DNA from: Rahnella aceris
GTDB taxonomy: Bacteria > Pseudomonadota > Gammaproteobacteria > Enterobacterales > Enterobacteriaceae
Length of the DNA stretch: 64,000 nucleotides
Assembly (NCBI RefSeq): GCF_011684115.1
Contig: NZ_JAADJV010000002.1
Span: 123,209-187,208 of the forward strand
Direction: 5' to 3'
Part shown: piece by piece, positions 17,570 to 28,001 of the stretch
Layout of the letters: each line of letters opens with the position of its first letter
Numbering within the stretch: position 1 is the first letter of the stretch
The notes under the pieces: generated by a model
What the model was told of the DNA's origin: nothing
The model's database searches: none
The model's input: only the letters and a program-made list of their open reading frames with translations
Program-made: the position numbers and the translations under genes

Positions 17570-18730
17570 TCACAGATGGTTGTTATCTAATTGCAGGGCC
17601 ACGTACAGCAATAAACGATCGTCGAAGTTCCCCAGATCCAGGCCGGTTAATTCCGAGATACGGTTGAGGCGATATTCCAGCGTATTACGATGAATATACA
17701 GTGCCTTAGACGTAGCGGTCGGCTGAACATTATGGTGGAACCACGACGTCAGTGTGCGGCGCAGTAATCCGTTGCCATCCGTCGCTTTCAGACGCGCCAG
17801 CGGACGCACCAGTTCATCGGCCTGCCAGCCGCCACGCAGGCTGTCGAGCAGCACGGGTAAGATCAGATCCTGATAGAAGTAACACCGCTGTTCCGGCATC
17901 CGCTGTTTGCCCACACTCATGGTGGTACGTGCGGTGCGATAAGAACGGGCGATGCTGCCAGGGCCGGTAAAAAAGTTGCCAAGGGAAATGCGCACGCGCA
18001 GACGACCGGTTTCGGTCATGCGCGACAGCAGATGATCAATGCGCTGGCGGTGGCCCTCCGGATCCCAGCGATCGTAGCTGTTCAGGGCCGGTTTCAGCAC
18101 CACCATTTCGGTGAGGGAAACGATAGCGATCAGGTTGTCACGCTCCGGCGTGGTCAGTAAAGTTTGCAGTTGTTGCAGTTCTGCCATGGCAGAGTCGACG
18201 CCGAGCTGGCCGCTGTCGACTTCCACCACCGCCGCGACACGTGGCCGGTTGAGGTCGATGCCCAGACGCTGCGCCCACTCCATCAGCGCCGGAGACAGTT
18301 CATCCACACGAATCAGGTTAAGCACCAGTTCTTCCCGCAGACGGCTGTCCTGCGCCAGCATGTGCAGCAGACGCGCCTGTTCGAGCATCATTTCGGCGGT
18401 CATACACACCAGCTCGCCATACTGACGCAACTGGGACGGATTGCCCGTCAGGCCGATAACGCCCACGATCTGACCATCGATACGCAACGGCAGGTTGATG
18501 CCCGGACGTACACCGTGCAAATGCCGTGCAACGCCCTCGTCGATGTCGACAATGCGCTCCTGCGAAATCGCCAGCAGTGCGCCTTCGTGCAATTCACCAA
18601 GACGCTGATCATCGCCGCTGCCGATAATCCGTCCGCGACCATCCATGACATTCACATTACTATCAATAATTTGCATTGTGCGGGCAACAATTTGTTGCGC
18701 CAGCTTTGCATCGAGATGATATGCCGACAT
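17570..18730 (-). CDS. cdaR: Sugar diacid utilisation regulator
   Basis: Activator of glucarate, galactarate and glycerate catabolic genes, 386 aa (E. coli CdaR 385). The N-terminal diacid-recognition domain begins YHLDAKLAQQIVARTMQIIDSNVNVMDGRGRIIGSGD. The C-terminus is a PucR-type HTH with SKALYIHRNTLEYRLNRISELTGLDL (about 17615-17705). ATG 18730 was preferred over the open frame to 18823 because GGGG precedes it and the length then fits the family. Transcribed in the same direction as gudPXD with its own promoter region carrying two copies of the shared motif. Confidence 0.94.
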   Translation of the reverse strand: MSAYHLDAKLAQQIVARTMQIIDSNVNVMDGRGRIIGSGDDQRLGELHEGALLAISQERIVDIDEGVARHLHGVRPGINLPLRIDGQIVGVIGLTGNPSQLRQYGELVCMTAEMMLEQARLLHMLAQDSRLREELVLNLIRVDELSPALMEWAQRLGIDLNRPRVAAVVEVDSGQLGVDSAMAELQQLQTLLTTPERDNLIAIVSLTEMVVLKPALNSYDRWDPEGHRQRIDHLLSRMTETGRLRVRISLGNFFTGPGSIARSYRTARTTMSVGKQRMPEQRCYFYQDLILPVLLDSLRGGWQADELVRPLARLKATDGNGLLRRTLTSWFHHNVQPTATSKALYIHRNTLEYRLNRISELTGLDLGNFDDRLLLYVALQLDNNHL

Positions 18731-18798
18731 GGAACCCCTGCCTTGCTGTTTTATCGTTGTTAAAACAGCATACTCAGGCCGCGATGCCCATACATTAT

Positions 18799-18867
18799 GC
18801 AAATGCCCAAAGAGCGAAAGCACCTATTGAAGTTGCGGGGAATATCACATTTTTAAGCAAATGCCCA
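18799..18867. promoter_or_regulatory. Paired candidate CdaR operators upstream of cdaR
   Basis: Two identical GCAAATGCCCA boxes (18799-18809 and 18857-18867) spaced 58 nt apart lie 69-137 nt before the cdaR ATG. A partial GATGCCCA follows at 18783-18790. The same box precedes gudP. Autoregulation by CdaR is inferred. Confidence 0.45.
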
Positions 18868-18914
18868 ACCGGCCCGGCAAAATCCACATGATTGATGAGA
18901 GTCCCTGAAAGACA

Positions 18915-18944
18915 GGCAAAAAAAAGCACGCCGGAGCGTGCTTT
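18915..18944 (-). terminator. Rho-independent terminator of degP
   Basis: Read on the minus strand, AAAGCACGC-TCCG-GCGTGCTTT is followed by further T residues. It begins 24 nt after the degP stop. Confidence 0.85.
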
Positions 18945-18967
18945 GTGTGAGGTATAGCAGGCGGAAA

Positions 18968-20419
18968 TTACTGCGCCAGCAGGTAAATTGAGGTATCACC
19001 ACGCTGAATATCCAGCGCCAGAACGTTTGGTTTGGTGTCGAGAATTTTACGCAGCTCGCCCAGATTGGTCACTTTCTGCTGGTTCACACCCAAAATGACG
19101 TCGCCTTTTTTCAGGCCGATGCGCGCCGCCGTTGAACCCGGCTTCACTTCATCGACTTTCACGCCTTTCTGATCACCTGCCGCACCGTTACTCAGTTCAG
19201 CCCCTTCGATGCCGGTATAAATGTTGCCGGATTCGATTTTCGATGTCTGAGTGCTTTGCTCAATGGTCACGTCAACGTTCATCGGTTTGCCTTCACGCAG
19301 CAGGCCGAGCGTCACTTTGGTGCCGATTGGCAGGGTGCCGATATCAGCACGGAACGAGGCGAAGCTGCTGATCGGTTTACCGTTCATGCTCAGGATCACG
19401 TCACCGGCTTTAATGCCTGCTTTCTCTGCGGCAGATTTCGGCATGACCTGACTGATGAATGCACCGCGCTGTGCGTCAACTTTCATGGCTTTCGCCAGTT
19501 CGGAGTTCAGCTCGGTCCCCATAATGCCCAGTTCGCCGCGTTTCACCTGACCGAATTCGATCATTTGTTTGGACAGGTTTTTCACCATGTTACTTGGGAT
19601 CGCAAAACCGATACCGATGTTGCCGCCGTCCGGTGCCAGGATCGCCGTGTTAAGGCCAATCAGTTCACCATTCAGGTTCACCAGCGCACCACCGGAGTTA
19701 CCGCGGTTGATCGCGGCATCCGTCTGGATGAAGTTTTCGTAGTTCTCAATATTCAGGCCGGAACGACCCAGTGCAGAAACGATACCGGAAGTCACGGTTT
19801 CGCCCAGACCATACGGGTTACCGATAGCCACGGTGTAATCGCCCACACGCAGTTGTTCGGAATCCGCCATCTTAATGGCCGTCAGGTTTTTCGCATTCTG
19901 TAACTGAATCACCGCGATATCAGAACGCGGGTCCTTGCCGATGACTTTGGCGTCGAACTTACGGCCATCGTTTAGCTGTACGCTGATTTTGGTTGCGTTA
20001 TCAACGACGTGGTTGTTGGTGACCACATAACCTTTGTCGGCATCAATGATGACGCCGGAACCCAGCGCGCGGAAATCTTCTTTCTGTTCAGGCGCAGGCT
20101 GACCGTCAGGCCCCTGACCGCCGCCCTGACACACCGGAGAACCCTGGAACGGCGAACCGTCCTGGCACAGCGGCGAATTCTGACCAAAGAATTGCTGGAA
20201 CTGCTGACCCATGCGTGGTGTTTTTACCGGCGCACTGCCTTCAACGTTGACGCTCACCACCGATGGCATCACTTTTTCAAGCATAGGTGCCAGGCTAGGA
20301 AGCTGAGTGGTGCTGGTGCTGGAAGACGCAGTTTCAGCAGCCAGTGCAGAAGAAACCGGGGCCATTGCCATACCGATGCTTAACGCTAATGCGCTGAGGA
20401 ATAAACTCGATTTTTTCAT
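18968..20419 (-). CDS. degP: Periplasmic serine protease/chaperone DegP (HtrA)
   Basis: Periplasmic heat-shock protease of 483 aa degrading misfolded envelope proteins. Signal peptide (about residues 1-28, ending SSALAAE), trypsin-like domain with triad H137 (VTNNHVVD), D167 (PRSDIAVI) and S242 (NRGNSGGAL), then two PDZ domains (about 290-380 and 395-483). The LA loop carries a Cys pair (C85, C97) as in E. coli DegP. The two PDZ domains and LA loop separate it from DegS. A sigma-E-type promoter lies upstream (20485-20511). Downstream hairpin at 18915-18944. Confidence 0.97.
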   Translation of the reverse strand: MKKSSLFLSALALSIGMAMAPVSSALAAETASSSTSTTQLPSLAPMLEKVMPSVVSVNVEGSAPVKTPRMGQQFQQFFGQNSPLCQDGSPFQGSPVCQGGGQGPDGQPAPEQKEDFRALGSGVIIDADKGYVVTNNHVVDNATKISVQLNDGRKFDAKVIGKDPRSDIAVIQLQNAKNLTAIKMADSEQLRVGDYTVAIGNPYGLGETVTSGIVSALGRSGLNIENYENFIQTDAAINRGNSGGALVNLNGELIGLNTAILAPDGGNIGIGFAIPSNMVKNLSKQMIEFGQVKRGELGIMGTELNSELAKAMKVDAQRGAFISQVMPKSAAEKAGIKAGDVILSMNGKPISSFASFRADIGTLPIGTKVTLGLLREGKPMNVDVTIEQSTQTSKIESGNIYTGIEGAELSNGAAGDQKGVKVDEVKPGSTAARIGLKKGDVILGVNQQKVTNLGELRKILDTKPNVLALDIQRGDTSIYLLAQ

Positions 20420-20484
20420 TTTTCAGGATCTCTTAAAATTATTGTGGCAACCAAAATAGTCGCATTGCTTGGTAGTCGTGATAC

Positions 20485-20511
20485 TGAGATGGTATTAATA
20501 GCGTGAAGTTC
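20485..20511 (-). promoter_or_regulatory. Sigma-E promoter of degP
   Basis: On the minus strand, -35 GAACTT (20506-20511), a 16-nt spacer and -10 TCTCA (20485-20489). The E. coli degP sigma-E promoter is GAACTTCAGGCTAT...TCTGA, and the local sequence GAACTTCACGCTAT is nearly the same. It lies 66 nt before the degP ATG. Confidence 0.75.
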
Positions 20512-20626
20512 ATCAGGGTCGAAATGACAATGGTAAAAAATTATTGTCAGCATTTACAAATGGCGTTTTTTCAAACAGTTCCGTAAAGAAAATTAAAGAG
20601 AGTTCAATTTGTCTTTTTAAAACAAA

Positions 20627-22141
20627 TTACTCAGCCGCCATGAGTCTTCTGTATTCATCGTATGCATAAAGGTCAGTCATTCCGCTGATATAATCCTGAA
20701 TCATTCGCGCACGGTAATAAAACTCCTGCGCGGCATGTTCCGCGACCGGTAATCCTTCCAGCGCCGCCACGGCATTGTTGTAAGCCAGACGATGTTTGGC
20801 TGAAATCTTATGCAGCAGACGGGTTTCAATCGGATATTTCCTGTGCGTATCCTCCTGAACTAGCTGGTTAAAATCGGTCAATGGCATATCCAGCAACGGG
20901 CTATAAATATCAAGTAATCCGCTGATCACCCGATAGCCTTGTAATTCCAGCTCCTCCACTTCGTGATGATTGAATACCTGTTTGAAGGCCACCGCTTTAT
21001 AAATCTCTAACAACCGGTTGGCCTGGCTGTCATCTTCCAGCAACGCATGATTAAAGGTGCCCTGATAAATATCTTCTATATTATCAATGAACCGGCGGGC
21101 AGCATGCGGCACCAGTTGTTTCACTGTCTGAACGCGCAGTTCCATAAAGAAGTAATCCACCGGATTACGGAACGTTTTCGCTTTATCCATTTTCTCGTAA
21201 GCAGTGCGAACCACTTTATCGAAGAAGTCATTTTTCTCTATCGCGCCCCACTCACGGCACAGATAATTATAAAGCTGTTCCACGCTGAAAATACTTTTCT
21301 CAACCGCATCTTCCAGATCGGCAATGCAGTAAGAAATATCATCGGCCGCTTCCATAATGTAGGTAAGCGGAAAGCGGTTAAATTCACCCAGCCCGAGTTC
21401 AGTGCGCAGTTTTTTGATGAACGGCTCTTCCGCCAGATAAAAACCCGGTTTTTTCATCAGGTAATCATGTGAAGGAAGTTTAGTCATTGAATACGCAGGG
21501 CGGGTATATTTCAGAATGCAGGCGGTCTGGCTGTAAGTCAGATTGAGTTTCAGCAAGGTGAAGACCAGCCGGATGGCCTGCGCATTGCCTTCAAAATTAG
21601 ACAGGTCGTAGCGGATTTTACTGCGCAACTGGTTCAGTTCAGCATCGTCTGGCGTCAGGCGCAAACACGTCACCAGACAGGCATCCGTTTCCTGTGGTGT
21701 TTCGCCGCAACCGGCGGTGTCCATCCGCTTAGCAAACCAGTTGTTAATGGCGGATTCACCAAAATGGCCAAATGGCGGATTACCGATGTCGTGCATCAGG
21801 CACGCCATTTCTACCACGCTTTCAAAGGGATCGGTCACCTCGTCCAGCCCGTAAGCCTCAAGCTTGTTCTGCCTGCGCAAACGGTGGAGGATCTCTTTGG
21901 CGATGTGACGACCAACCTGCTGAACTTCAAGGGAATGGGTCAGACGACTGCGGACGGCAGCATTTTTCTCCAGCGGAAAAACCTGAGTCTTTTGTTGCAG
22001 ACGGCGGATGGCAGCCGAGTTGATAATGCGCCCGCGATCGCTTTCGAACTGACGGACGACATCATAGTCATCGCGTGCCTCGATCGGGGCGCTGAAAGGA
22101 CGCTGAAAATTGAATTTCGTTTTAAAATCGATCCCGGACAT
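20627..22141 (-). CDS. dgt: dGTP triphosphohydrolase
   Basis: Cytoplasmic HD-domain enzyme hydrolysing dGTP to deoxyguanosine and tripolyphosphate, 504 aa (E. coli 505). Conserved [43 protein letters not shown] at the N-terminus and the metal-binding HD motif in [21 protein letters not shown] 22141 (MSGIDF...) was chosen since it follows GGGA and aligns with the family start. The 11-codon extension to 22174 is unlikely. Divergent from mtnN, upstream of degP as in E. coli. Confidence 0.96.
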   Translation of the reverse strand: MSGIDFKTKFNFQRPFSAPIEARDDYDVVRQFESDRGRIINSAAIRRLQQKTQVFPLEKNAAVRSRLTHSLEVQQVGRHIAKEILHRLRRQNKLEAYGLDEVTDPFESVVEMACLMHDIGNPPFGHFGESAINNWFAKRMDTAGCGETPQETDACLVTCLRLTPDDAELNQLRSKIRYDLSNFEGNAQAIRLVFTLLKLNLTYSQTACILKYTRPAYSMTKLPSHDYLMKKPGFYLAEEPFIKKLRTELGLGEFNRFPLTYIMEAADDISYCIADLEDAVEKSIFSVEQLYNYLCREWGAIEKNDFFDKVVRTAYEKMDKAKTFRNPVDYFFMELRVQTVKQLVPHAARRFIDNIEDIYQGTFNHALLEDDSQANRLLEIYKAVAFKQVFNHHEVEELELQGYRVISGLLDIYSPLLDMPLTDFNQLVQEDTHRKYPIETRLLHKISAKHRLAYNNAVAALEGLPVAEHAAQEFYYRARMIQDYISGMTDLYAYDEYRRLMAAE

Positions 22142-22324
22142 GATTTCCCACCTTTTCAGCCACTCACACATCAAACCGACGCGCTTTTTGCAGTAGCAAC
22201 CTGCACCCCAAACGGATTATTTCTTACCTTTAGCCATGATAGACTATCGCACATTGTTTTCGTGATTAAACCGTCAATTCCGCACACGCTGCGGCTCATT
22301 CCAACCACATCTGCGAGTATTCAT

Positions 22325-23029
22325 ATGAAAGTAGGCATTATCGGTGCAATGGAGCAGGAAGTGACCCTGCTGCGCGACAAGATTATCAACCGTCAGACTA
22401 TCGAACGCGCAGGCTGCGAAATCTATACTGGCCAGTTAAACGGTGTGGACGTGGCGCTGCTTAAATCCGGCATTGGTAAAGTGTCTGCCGCCATGGGCAC
22501 CACATTGCTGCTGGAACATTGCCGTCCTGACGTGGTGATCAATACCGGTTCCGCAGGCGGGCTGGCGAAAACCCTGAAAGTCGGTGATATCGTCGTGTCT
22601 GATGAAGTGCGTTATCACGATGCTGACGTCACCGCGTTTGGCTATGAACCGGGCCAGATGGCCGGTTGCCCGCCTGCGTTCACTGCTGATCCGGCGCTGA
22701 TTGAACTGGCAGAAAACTGTATCCGTGAACTCAACCTGAACGCCGTACGCGGTCTGGTTTGCAGTGGCGATGCGTTCATCAATGGCGCAGCGCCTCTGGC
22801 ACGTATCCGCGCAACCTTCCCGAATGTTGCTGCTGTCGAAATGGAAGCCGCGGCTATCGGTCACGTTTGCCACCTGTTCGGTACCCCGTTCGTGGTCGTT
22901 CGCGCAATTTCTGATGTTGCTGATGGTGAATCCCACCTGAGCTTTGAAGAATTCCTGGTGGTTGCCGCACAGCAATCCACCCTGATGGTAGATGCGATGC
23001 TGACAGCGCTGGCGGCTGGCGAAGAATAA
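22325..23029 (+). CDS. mtnN: 5'-methylthioadenosine/S-adenosylhomocysteine nucleosidase
   Basis: Cytoplasmic nucleosidase cleaving adenine from MTA, SAH and 5'-deoxyadenosine, which clears radical-SAM by-products and yields the AI-2 precursor. It is 234 aa and starts [16 protein letters not shown], the invariant family start with the catalytic Glu12 region. [18 protein letters not shown] and [10 protein letters not shown] (catalytic Asp) are all present. The open frame to 21764 is antisense to dgt and is not used. Its stop overlaps the btuF start (TAATG). Confidence 0.96.
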   Translation: MKVGIIGAMEQEVTLLRDKIINRQTIERAGCEIYTGQLNGVDVALLKSGIGKVSAAMGTTLLLEHCRPDVVINTGSAGGLAKTLKVGDIVVSDEVRYHDADVTAFGYEPGQMAGCPPAFTADPALIELAENCIRELNLNAVRGLVCSGDAFINGAAPLARIRATFPNVAAVEMEAAAIGHVCHLFGTPFVVVRAISDVADGESHLSFEEFLVVAAQQSTLMVDAMLTALAAGEE

Positions 23030-23841
23030 TGATGCGCCGGTTCGGCCTCATACTGAGTTGCCTGCTGCTGCCTGTGGCAGCAACTGCGGCGCCGGCCCAA
23101 CGGGTGATCAGTCTGGCACCCAATCTGACAGAACTGGCATTTGCCGCCGGTCTGGGCGATCAGGTAATCGGAGTTAGTGCTTACTCCGATTACCCGCCAC
23201 AGGCCAGCAAGCTTGAGCAGGTGGCGAACTGGCAGGGAATCAACGTCGAACGTATTGTGACGCTGAAACCTGATGTAGTTCTCGCCTGGCGTGGCGGTAA
23301 CCCGCAACGTCCGCTGGATCAGCTGATTTCGCTGGGTATCCACGTTATCTATCTTGATCCGCAAAATGCGGAACAGGTGGCACAAGCGCTGGAACAACTT
23401 GCGGCGTACAGCCCTTCTCCGGAAAGCGCAAAACGCGCCGCTGCTGATTTTCGCCAGCAATGGCAGGCGCTGAAGCTGAAATATCATCGCCAAAAGCCGG
23501 TTTCTGCCTTTATTCAGTTCGGCACCCAGCCGCTGTTTACTGCCGCCGCGACCACAATGCAAAGTGAAGTGCTTAACGTCTGTGGTGCAAAAAATATTTT
23601 CGCCGACAGTCGTGTGCCCTGGCCTCAGGTCAGCCGGGAACAGGTTTTAAGCCGTCATCCTCAGGTTATTGTTATATCGGGCGGAACATCACAAAAACAG
23701 GTGATCGAGGATTACTGGCGTTCCATGCTCAGCGCGCAGGTTATCGCACTGGATCCTGACTGGTTCAGCCGCGCCGGGCCGCGTATTCTTCTTGCCGCAC
23801 AACAACTTTGCCCGCAGCTTGCAGCCTTGCCTCAGGGGTGA
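23029..23841 (+). CDS. btuF: Vitamin B12 ABC transporter substrate-binding protein
   Basis: Periplasmic cobalamin-binding protein of 270 aa delivering B12 to BtuCD. Signal peptide [21 protein letters not shown], then the helical-backbone binding fold with [41 protein letters not shown] and a second lobe starting near [13 protein letters not shown]. Translationally coupled to mtnN (TAATG). The yadS gene that follows in E. coli is missing. A terminator-like hairpin follows at 23860. Confidence 0.94.
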   Translation: MMRRFGLILSCLLLPVAATAAPAQRVISLAPNLTELAFAAGLGDQVIGVSAYSDYPPQASKLEQVANWQGINVERIVTLKPDVVLAWRGGNPQRPLDQLISLGIHVIYLDPQNAEQVAQALEQLAAYSPSPESAKRAAADFRQQWQALKLKYHRQKPVSAFIQFGTQPLFTAAATTMQSEVLNVCGAKNIFADSRVPWPQVSREQVLSRHPQVIVISGGTSQKQVIEDYWRSMLSAQVIALDPDWFSRAGPRILLAAQQLCPQLAALPQG

Positions 23842-23859
23842 ATGCTTACTAACTATTTA

Positions 23860-23894
23860 GCCATGCCCCCGCGAAATACCGGCATGGCGCTTTT
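23860..23894 (+). terminator. Terminator of mtnN-btuF
   Basis: GCCATGCC and GGCATGGC form an 8-bp stem with a 13-nt loop. GCTTTT follows, 18 nt after the btuF stop. Confidence 0.65.
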
Positions 23895-24166
23895 CCGAAT
23901 TGTTGCTTTATTAACCAAAATCAATAATTCTGCCCTGTCATCTGGTAACATGTCCGGCGTAAAATCCTACGTACGTTGCCGGCCCTCGATTTAACATTAT
24001 CTCTTTGTATTACAGACGAAATAATAAGAATAACGGCGCGATACACGATAAAAACGTGACTTATTTCCCGATCATAAGAAATCTGGATTAAAGGCCGTAA
24101 AATTTAGACCGATAACCTTTTCAGCCAGGCTGATTTTGTTGAACTACACCAGCAGGAATAACAATA
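23895..24166 (+). other. Intergenic region upstream of the mini-SCPU gene
   Basis: AT-rich stretch without an ORF. It must contain the promoter of the small exported protein at 24167, but no clear -35/-10 pair could be chosen. AGGAATAAC just before the ATG is a good RBS. Confidence 0.4.
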
Positions 24167-24412
24167 ATGAAAGCTCTTTTACTCAGTGCGCTGCTCGCAC
24201 TGATCCCGCTGTCGGCTGTTGCGGGCATGGCGGGTGGTCAGATTGGCGTCAGCCTGACCATCCTGCCGGGTTGCAAGATTGATGCTGCGCGCACAGGCAC
24301 TTCCGTCATCTGCGCCAGCCACACGATGATGCAACCGCATATCAGCGAAATCATGCTTAATGCCGTGCCGGGAATTAGCATCGGTTCGAAGCTGGTGACT
24401 GTCGAATGGTAA
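24167..24412 (+). CDS. Small exported SCPU-like protein (miniature)
   Basis: 81-aa protein with a clear signal peptide (KALLLSALLALIPLSAVAG). The mature part starts MAGGQIGVSLTILPGCKI and ends SKLVTVEW. These match the first strand (LTGQVGVQLTISTGCTV) and last strand (VTVSW type) of the SCPU pilins at 5-7 kb, and a second Cys (VICAS) could form the SCPU disulfide. The roughly 90-residue middle of the domain is absent. Its own RBS and a following terminator suggest a real gene. It lies where yadS sits in E. coli. Function unknown; a capping or inhibitory partner of SCPU subunits is speculation. Confidence 0.7.
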   Translation: MKALLLSALLALIPLSAVAGMAGGQIGVSLTILPGCKIDAARTGTSVICASHTMMQPHISEIMLNAVPGISIGSKLVTVEW

Positions 24413-24471
24413 CCCCCTTGTGAATGCTCACTTACCTGAGCACCCTGTTCACACCGACGGTTTCAACATAA

Positions 24472-24505
24472 AAAAAGCCCGTCTGCATAGCAAACGGGCT
24501 TTTTC
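24472..24505. terminator. Bidirectional terminator between the mini-SCPU gene and erpA
   Basis: AAAAAGCCCGT...ACGGGCTTTTT forms a stem with A and T runs on both sides, between convergent genes. Confidence 0.92.
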
Positions 24506-24519
24506 TTTAAGACGGATAT

Positions 24520-24879
24520 TTAGATACTAAAGGAAGAACCGCAACCGCATGTCGTTTTTGCATTCGGGTTGGTCACCACAAAACGTGAACCTTCCAGACC
24601 TTCGGTATAATCCACCGAACCGCCAACCAGATATTGCAGGCTCATCGGGTCAACCACCAGCGCCACACCGGCTTTTTCGATGGTCATGTCGCCGTCATTA
24701 ATTTTGTCGTCAAAGGTGAAACCGTACTGGAATCCGCTGCAACCGCCGCCGGTGATGTACACGCGCAGTTTCAGGTTCGGGTTTTCTTCGTCGGAAATCA
24801 GGTTTTTCACCTTACGCGCCGCGGCCTCAGTAAACTGTAACGGCAACGCGGTTGTTTCATTCAACAATGCTTCACTCAT
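24520..24879 (-). CDS. erpA: Iron-sulfur cluster insertion protein ErpA
   Basis: A-type Fe-S carrier of 119 aa delivering clusters to essential targets such as IspG/IspH. The three cluster-binding cysteines are C47 (GGGCSGF), C111 and C113 ([11 protein letters not shown]). The C-terminal motif and [13 protein letters not shown] at the N-terminus match E. coli ErpA (114 aa). Located between the mini-SCPU gene and clcA, as in the E. coli erpA-clcA-hemL order. Confidence 0.96.
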   Translation of the reverse strand: MSEALLNETTALPLQFTEAAARKVKNLISDEENPNLKLRVYITGGGCSGFQYGFTFDDKINDGDMTIEKAGVALVVDPMSLQYLVGGSVDYTEGLEGSRFVVTNPNAKTTCGCGSSFSI

Positions 24880-24967
24880 AATTTCTCACTCCCAATCCGC
24901 ATTTGTTCAGGCCGCCGGATTGACTGTCTGAATAATATACTCATTATCTTATACCTGAGTTAATGCT

Positions 24968-26431
24968 TCAAGTATGGGCATTTTTGGCTGCGCTGTCCTG
25001 CTTATTGATGCCTTCAGCGGCGATATCACCCTGCGCTTTTTCCGCGTTCTCACGTTCCTGCCTCTGTAAGGTGCGGGTCAATATGGCGGAATACAAGGGT
25101 TTACCCCCCAGAAATTGCGCCAGCAGGGTCGCGCCCAGGCAGGTAATGATCATCGGTAAAATCAGCTGATAATTATCGGTCATCTCCAGTACCAGCACGA
25201 TACCCGTCAGCGGTGCACGCACGCTGGCGGCAAATAACGCCCCCATCCCGGCGATGGCAAAGGTGGCAGGCTGAATACCATATTGCGGAAACCACGCCAG
25301 CGCGGCGGTGCCGAATGCGGTGCCGAGCAAAGTGCCCAGCGCCAGCATCGGAGCGAAAATCCCGCCCGGTGCGCCGGAGGCAAAGCACAGCAGCGTAGTC
25401 ACCACCCGGACAACAAAGATCACCAGCAACATCATCAGGCTGTATTTTCCTGCCGCCGCCAGCGGGATCAACGCAAATCCGCCACCGGTGACTTCCTGAT
25501 GCACCAGCCCGAGCAGGCCGCAGAATCCGCCCAACATGCCGCCGATGATCAGGATTTTTCGCAGATTTCCGCCATGCACACGGGCAAACATATCCTGTGT
25601 GCGGAAAATCAGCGCATTGAAACTGACGCCGACCACACCAAAGACCATGCCCAGCACCAGATACAACCACAGCGTATTGAGCGGCGCACTCGCCAGCCTG
25701 CCGACTTCAATCACCGCGCCGTCGCCGTTAAAAATACGGAAAACGATACTCGACATGATCACGCCGATAAACACCGCTTTTATCGAGATCAGGCTGTAAC
25801 GGAACTGCAGGCGCATCTCTTCGAGAATGAACAGGATACCGGCGAGCGGTGCGTTAAATGCCGCAGAAAGCCCGGCCGCCGCGCCGGTAGCCAGCAACGA
25901 ATGCCGCGCCTCCGCGCTGCGCAGCCGGAAAATATCGACCATCATTTTCCCGACATTCGCGCCCATCTGCACGGTTGGCCCTTCCCTTCCCAGCACCATA
26001 CCCGCACCCAGCGTGCCCATGCCGCCAAAGAATTTCACCGGGATCACCCGCCACCAGCGCACCGGCCGTAATTCCTCCAGTGCGCCTTCGATTTCAGGGA
26101 TCCCCGAACCGCCCGCTTCAGGCGCATAACACCGGACCAGATAATAGCCGACCATCGCCAGCGCGGCAGAAAACACAAATGTCAGCGGCCACAGCAGGAT
26201 CCAGTAATCATTGAAGACGCCCAGCCCGGCAAGCCGGACCGCCATCACCCAGTTCACTGCTTTCTCAAAAGCCACGCCGAGTAAGCCGGCAACCGTACCG
26301 ACCACTGCGGCGACCAGCAAAATGGTGACCGGCGTTTTATCACGACGCAGTAAAAGGCGCAGGATTTCGCTGCGTTTGCGCGGGCCGCGCACGGGCGCAT
26401 CCGCTAAAATTTCAGTGTCTGATTCATTCAT
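24968..26431 (-). CDS. clcA: H+/Cl- exchange transporter ClcA
   Basis: Inner-membrane 2Cl-/1H+ antiporter used in extreme acid resistance, 487 aa. The anion-pathway serine is in GGSGIPE (S109). The external gating glutamate is in GREGP (E150) and the internal proton glutamate in ILFILEEM (E205), corresponding to S107, E148 and E203 of E. coli. The C-terminus is a Glu/Ala-rich cytoplasmic tail ([16 protein letters not shown]) longer than in E. coli. No strong RBS is seen before ATG 26431. Confidence 0.95.
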   Translation of the reverse strand: MNESDTEILADAPVRGPRKRSEILRLLLRRDKTPVTILLVAAVVGTVAGLLGVAFEKAVNWVMAVRLAGLGVFNDYWILLWPLTFVFSAALAMVGYYLVRCYAPEAGGSGIPEIEGALEELRPVRWWRVIPVKFFGGMGTLGAGMVLGREGPTVQMGANVGKMMVDIFRLRSAEARHSLLATGAAAGLSAAFNAPLAGILFILEEMRLQFRYSLISIKAVFIGVIMSSIVFRIFNGDGAVIEVGRLASAPLNTLWLYLVLGMVFGVVGVSFNALIFRTQDMFARVHGGNLRKILIIGGMLGGFCGLLGLVHQEVTGGGFALIPLAAAGKYSLMMLLVIFVVRVVTTLLCFASGAPGGIFAPMLALGTLLGTAFGTAALAWFPQYGIQPATFAIAGMGALFAASVRAPLTGIVLVLEMTDNYQLILPMIITCLGATLLAQFLGGKPLYSAILTRTLQRQERENAEKAQGDIAAEGINKQDSAAKNAHT

Positions 26432-26535
26432 CTCAGAAAGGGAAATATAAAAAATGTTATGGAAGATGGATGGATTTAATCATACAAATTGCCGTCCTGA
26501 CAGGATCTGCAACAAAATGCCGCACGGTTAGCGGT

Positions 26536-26563
26536 TTGATAACGCCGCTCAGTTCACTAGAAT
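26536..26563 (+). promoter_or_regulatory. Probable sigma-70 promoter of hemL
   Basis: TTGATA (26536-26541), 16-nt spacer, TAGAAT (26558-26563), located 55 nt before the hemL ATG. Confidence 0.5.
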
Positions 26564-26617
26564 GGGCGCATAAATCTTTCCGTGACATATTGAACCCAGC
26601 AATTCAGGAGCCGAATA

Positions 26618-27898
26618 ATGAGTAAGTCAGAAAGTCTGTTCACGCAGGCGCAAGCGCTAATCCCGGGCGGTGTTAACTCGCCGGTACGTGCCTTCTCCGG
26701 CGTTGGCGGCGTCCCCTTATTCATCGCGCGCGCTGACGGCGCTTTCCTGTTTGATGCCGATGGTAAAGCCTACATTGACTACGTGGGTTCATGGGGACCG
26801 ATGGTGCTTGGCCATAACAACGCCGAAATCCGCAATGCGGTGATTGAGGCGGCTGAGCGCGGCCTGAGCTTTGGTGCACCGACCGAGATGGAAGTGAAAA
26901 TGGCCGAGCTGGTGACCGGCCTGGTGCCTAGCATGGACATGGTGCGTATGGTGAACTCCGGCACCGAAGCGACGATGAGCGCGATCCGTCTGGCGCGTGG
27001 TTTCACCCATCGCGATAAAATCGTTAAATTCGAAGGCTGCTATCACGGCCACGCCGACTGCCTGCTGGTGAAAGCCGGTTCCGGCGCGCTGACCCTCGGC
27101 CAGCCGAACTCGCCGGGTGTCCCGGCTGATTTCGCCAAACATACGCTGACCTGTACCTATAACGATCTCGATTCCGTCCGTGCTGCATTCGAGCAATTCC
27201 CTGACGACATCGCCTGCATCATCGTGGAGCCGGTCGCAGGCAACATGAACTGCGTGCCGCCATTACCGGAATTCCTGCCGGGTCTGCGCGCAATTTGTGA
27301 TGAATTTGGCGCACTGTTGATCATCGACGAAGTGATGACCGGTTTCCGCGTCGCACTGGGCGGTGCTCAGGAGTATTACGATGTGATGCCTGACCTGACC
27401 TGTCTGGGTAAAATCATCGGCGGCGGCATGCCGGTGGGCGCATTTGGCGGACGCCGCGACGTGATGGAAGCGCTGGCACCGACCGGTCCGGTTTATCAGG
27501 CAGGCACGCTTTCCGGTAACCCGATTGCCATGGCGGCCGGTATTGCCTGCCTGACGCAGGTCGCGCAACCGGGCGTACATCAGACCCTGACCGAACGCAC
27601 CACCCAACTGGCCGAAGGCTTGCTGGACGCGGCGCAGAAAGAAAATATTCCGTTCGTGGTGAACCACGTCGGCGGCATGTTCGGGCTGTTCTTCACCGAT
27701 GCAGAAACCGTGACCTGCTATCAGGACGTGATGAAATGCGACGTTGAGCGTTTCAAAAAGTTCTTCCATCTGATGCTGGAAGAAGGCGTTTACCTGGCCC
27801 CTTCCGCCTTCGAAGCAGGCTTTATGTCTCTCGCGCATACGCCGGAAGATATTCAGCGCACGATTGATGCCGCACGACGTTGTTTCGCTAAGCTTTAA
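26618..27898 (+). CDS. hemL: Glutamate-1-semialdehyde 2,1-aminomutase
   Basis: PLP enzyme of 426 aa converting glutamate-1-semialdehyde to 5-aminolevulinate, the second step of the C5 tetrapyrrole pathway. The PLP lysine is K265 in [16 protein letters not shown]. Other features are [37 protein letters not shown] and [11 protein letters not shown] good RBS (CAGGAG) lies before ATG 26618. Divergent from clcA. Confidence 0.97.
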   Translation: MSKSESLFTQAQALIPGGVNSPVRAFSGVGGVPLFIARADGAFLFDADGKAYIDYVGSWGPMVLGHNNAEIRNAVIEAAERGLSFGAPTEMEVKMAELVTGLVPSMDMVRMVNSGTEATMSAIRLARGFTHRDKIVKFEGCYHGHADCLLVKAGSGALTLGQPNSPGVPADFAKHTLTCTYNDLDSVRAAFEQFPDDIACIIVEPVAGNMNCVPPLPEFLPGLRAICDEFGALLIIDEVMTGFRVALGGAQEYYDVMPDLTCLGKIIGGGMPVGAFGGRRDVMEALAPTGPVYQAGTLSGNPIAMAAGIACLTQVAQPGVHQTLTERTTQLAEGLLDAAQKENIPFVVNHVGGMFGLFFTDAETVTCYQDVMKCDVERFKKFFHLMLEEGVYLAPSAFEAGFMSLAHTPEDIQRTIDAARRCFAKL

Positions 27899-27917
27899 GC
27901 GCCAGTCAAGTCCGCTC

Positions 27918-27937
27918 CCTCCCCTGCGAAGGGGAGG
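27918..27937. repeat. Short dispersed palindrome (REP-like), copy 1
   Basis: CCTCCCCTGCGAAGGGGAGG is a near-perfect inverted repeat 20 nt after hemL. The same core occurs twice, inverted, at 49340-49463, so it is a dispersed intergenic repeat of this genome. It may also act as a terminator. Confidence 0.7.
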
Positions 27938-28001
27938 AACTAAGGCCGCGTCCAAAGAAAAATCTGCTCTAACATCCCTATTTTCTATTGGCTGAAATTC
28001 T

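Noticed and set aside
21764..22324. Long N-terminal extension of the MtnN frame
   Set aside because: It is antisense to the well-conserved dgt gene. MtnN has an invariant start at [12 protein letters not shown].
25283..26071. 262-codon frame opposite clcA
   Set aside because: High-GC antisense shadow of clcA, rich in His/Gln/Arg, with no RBS or domain.
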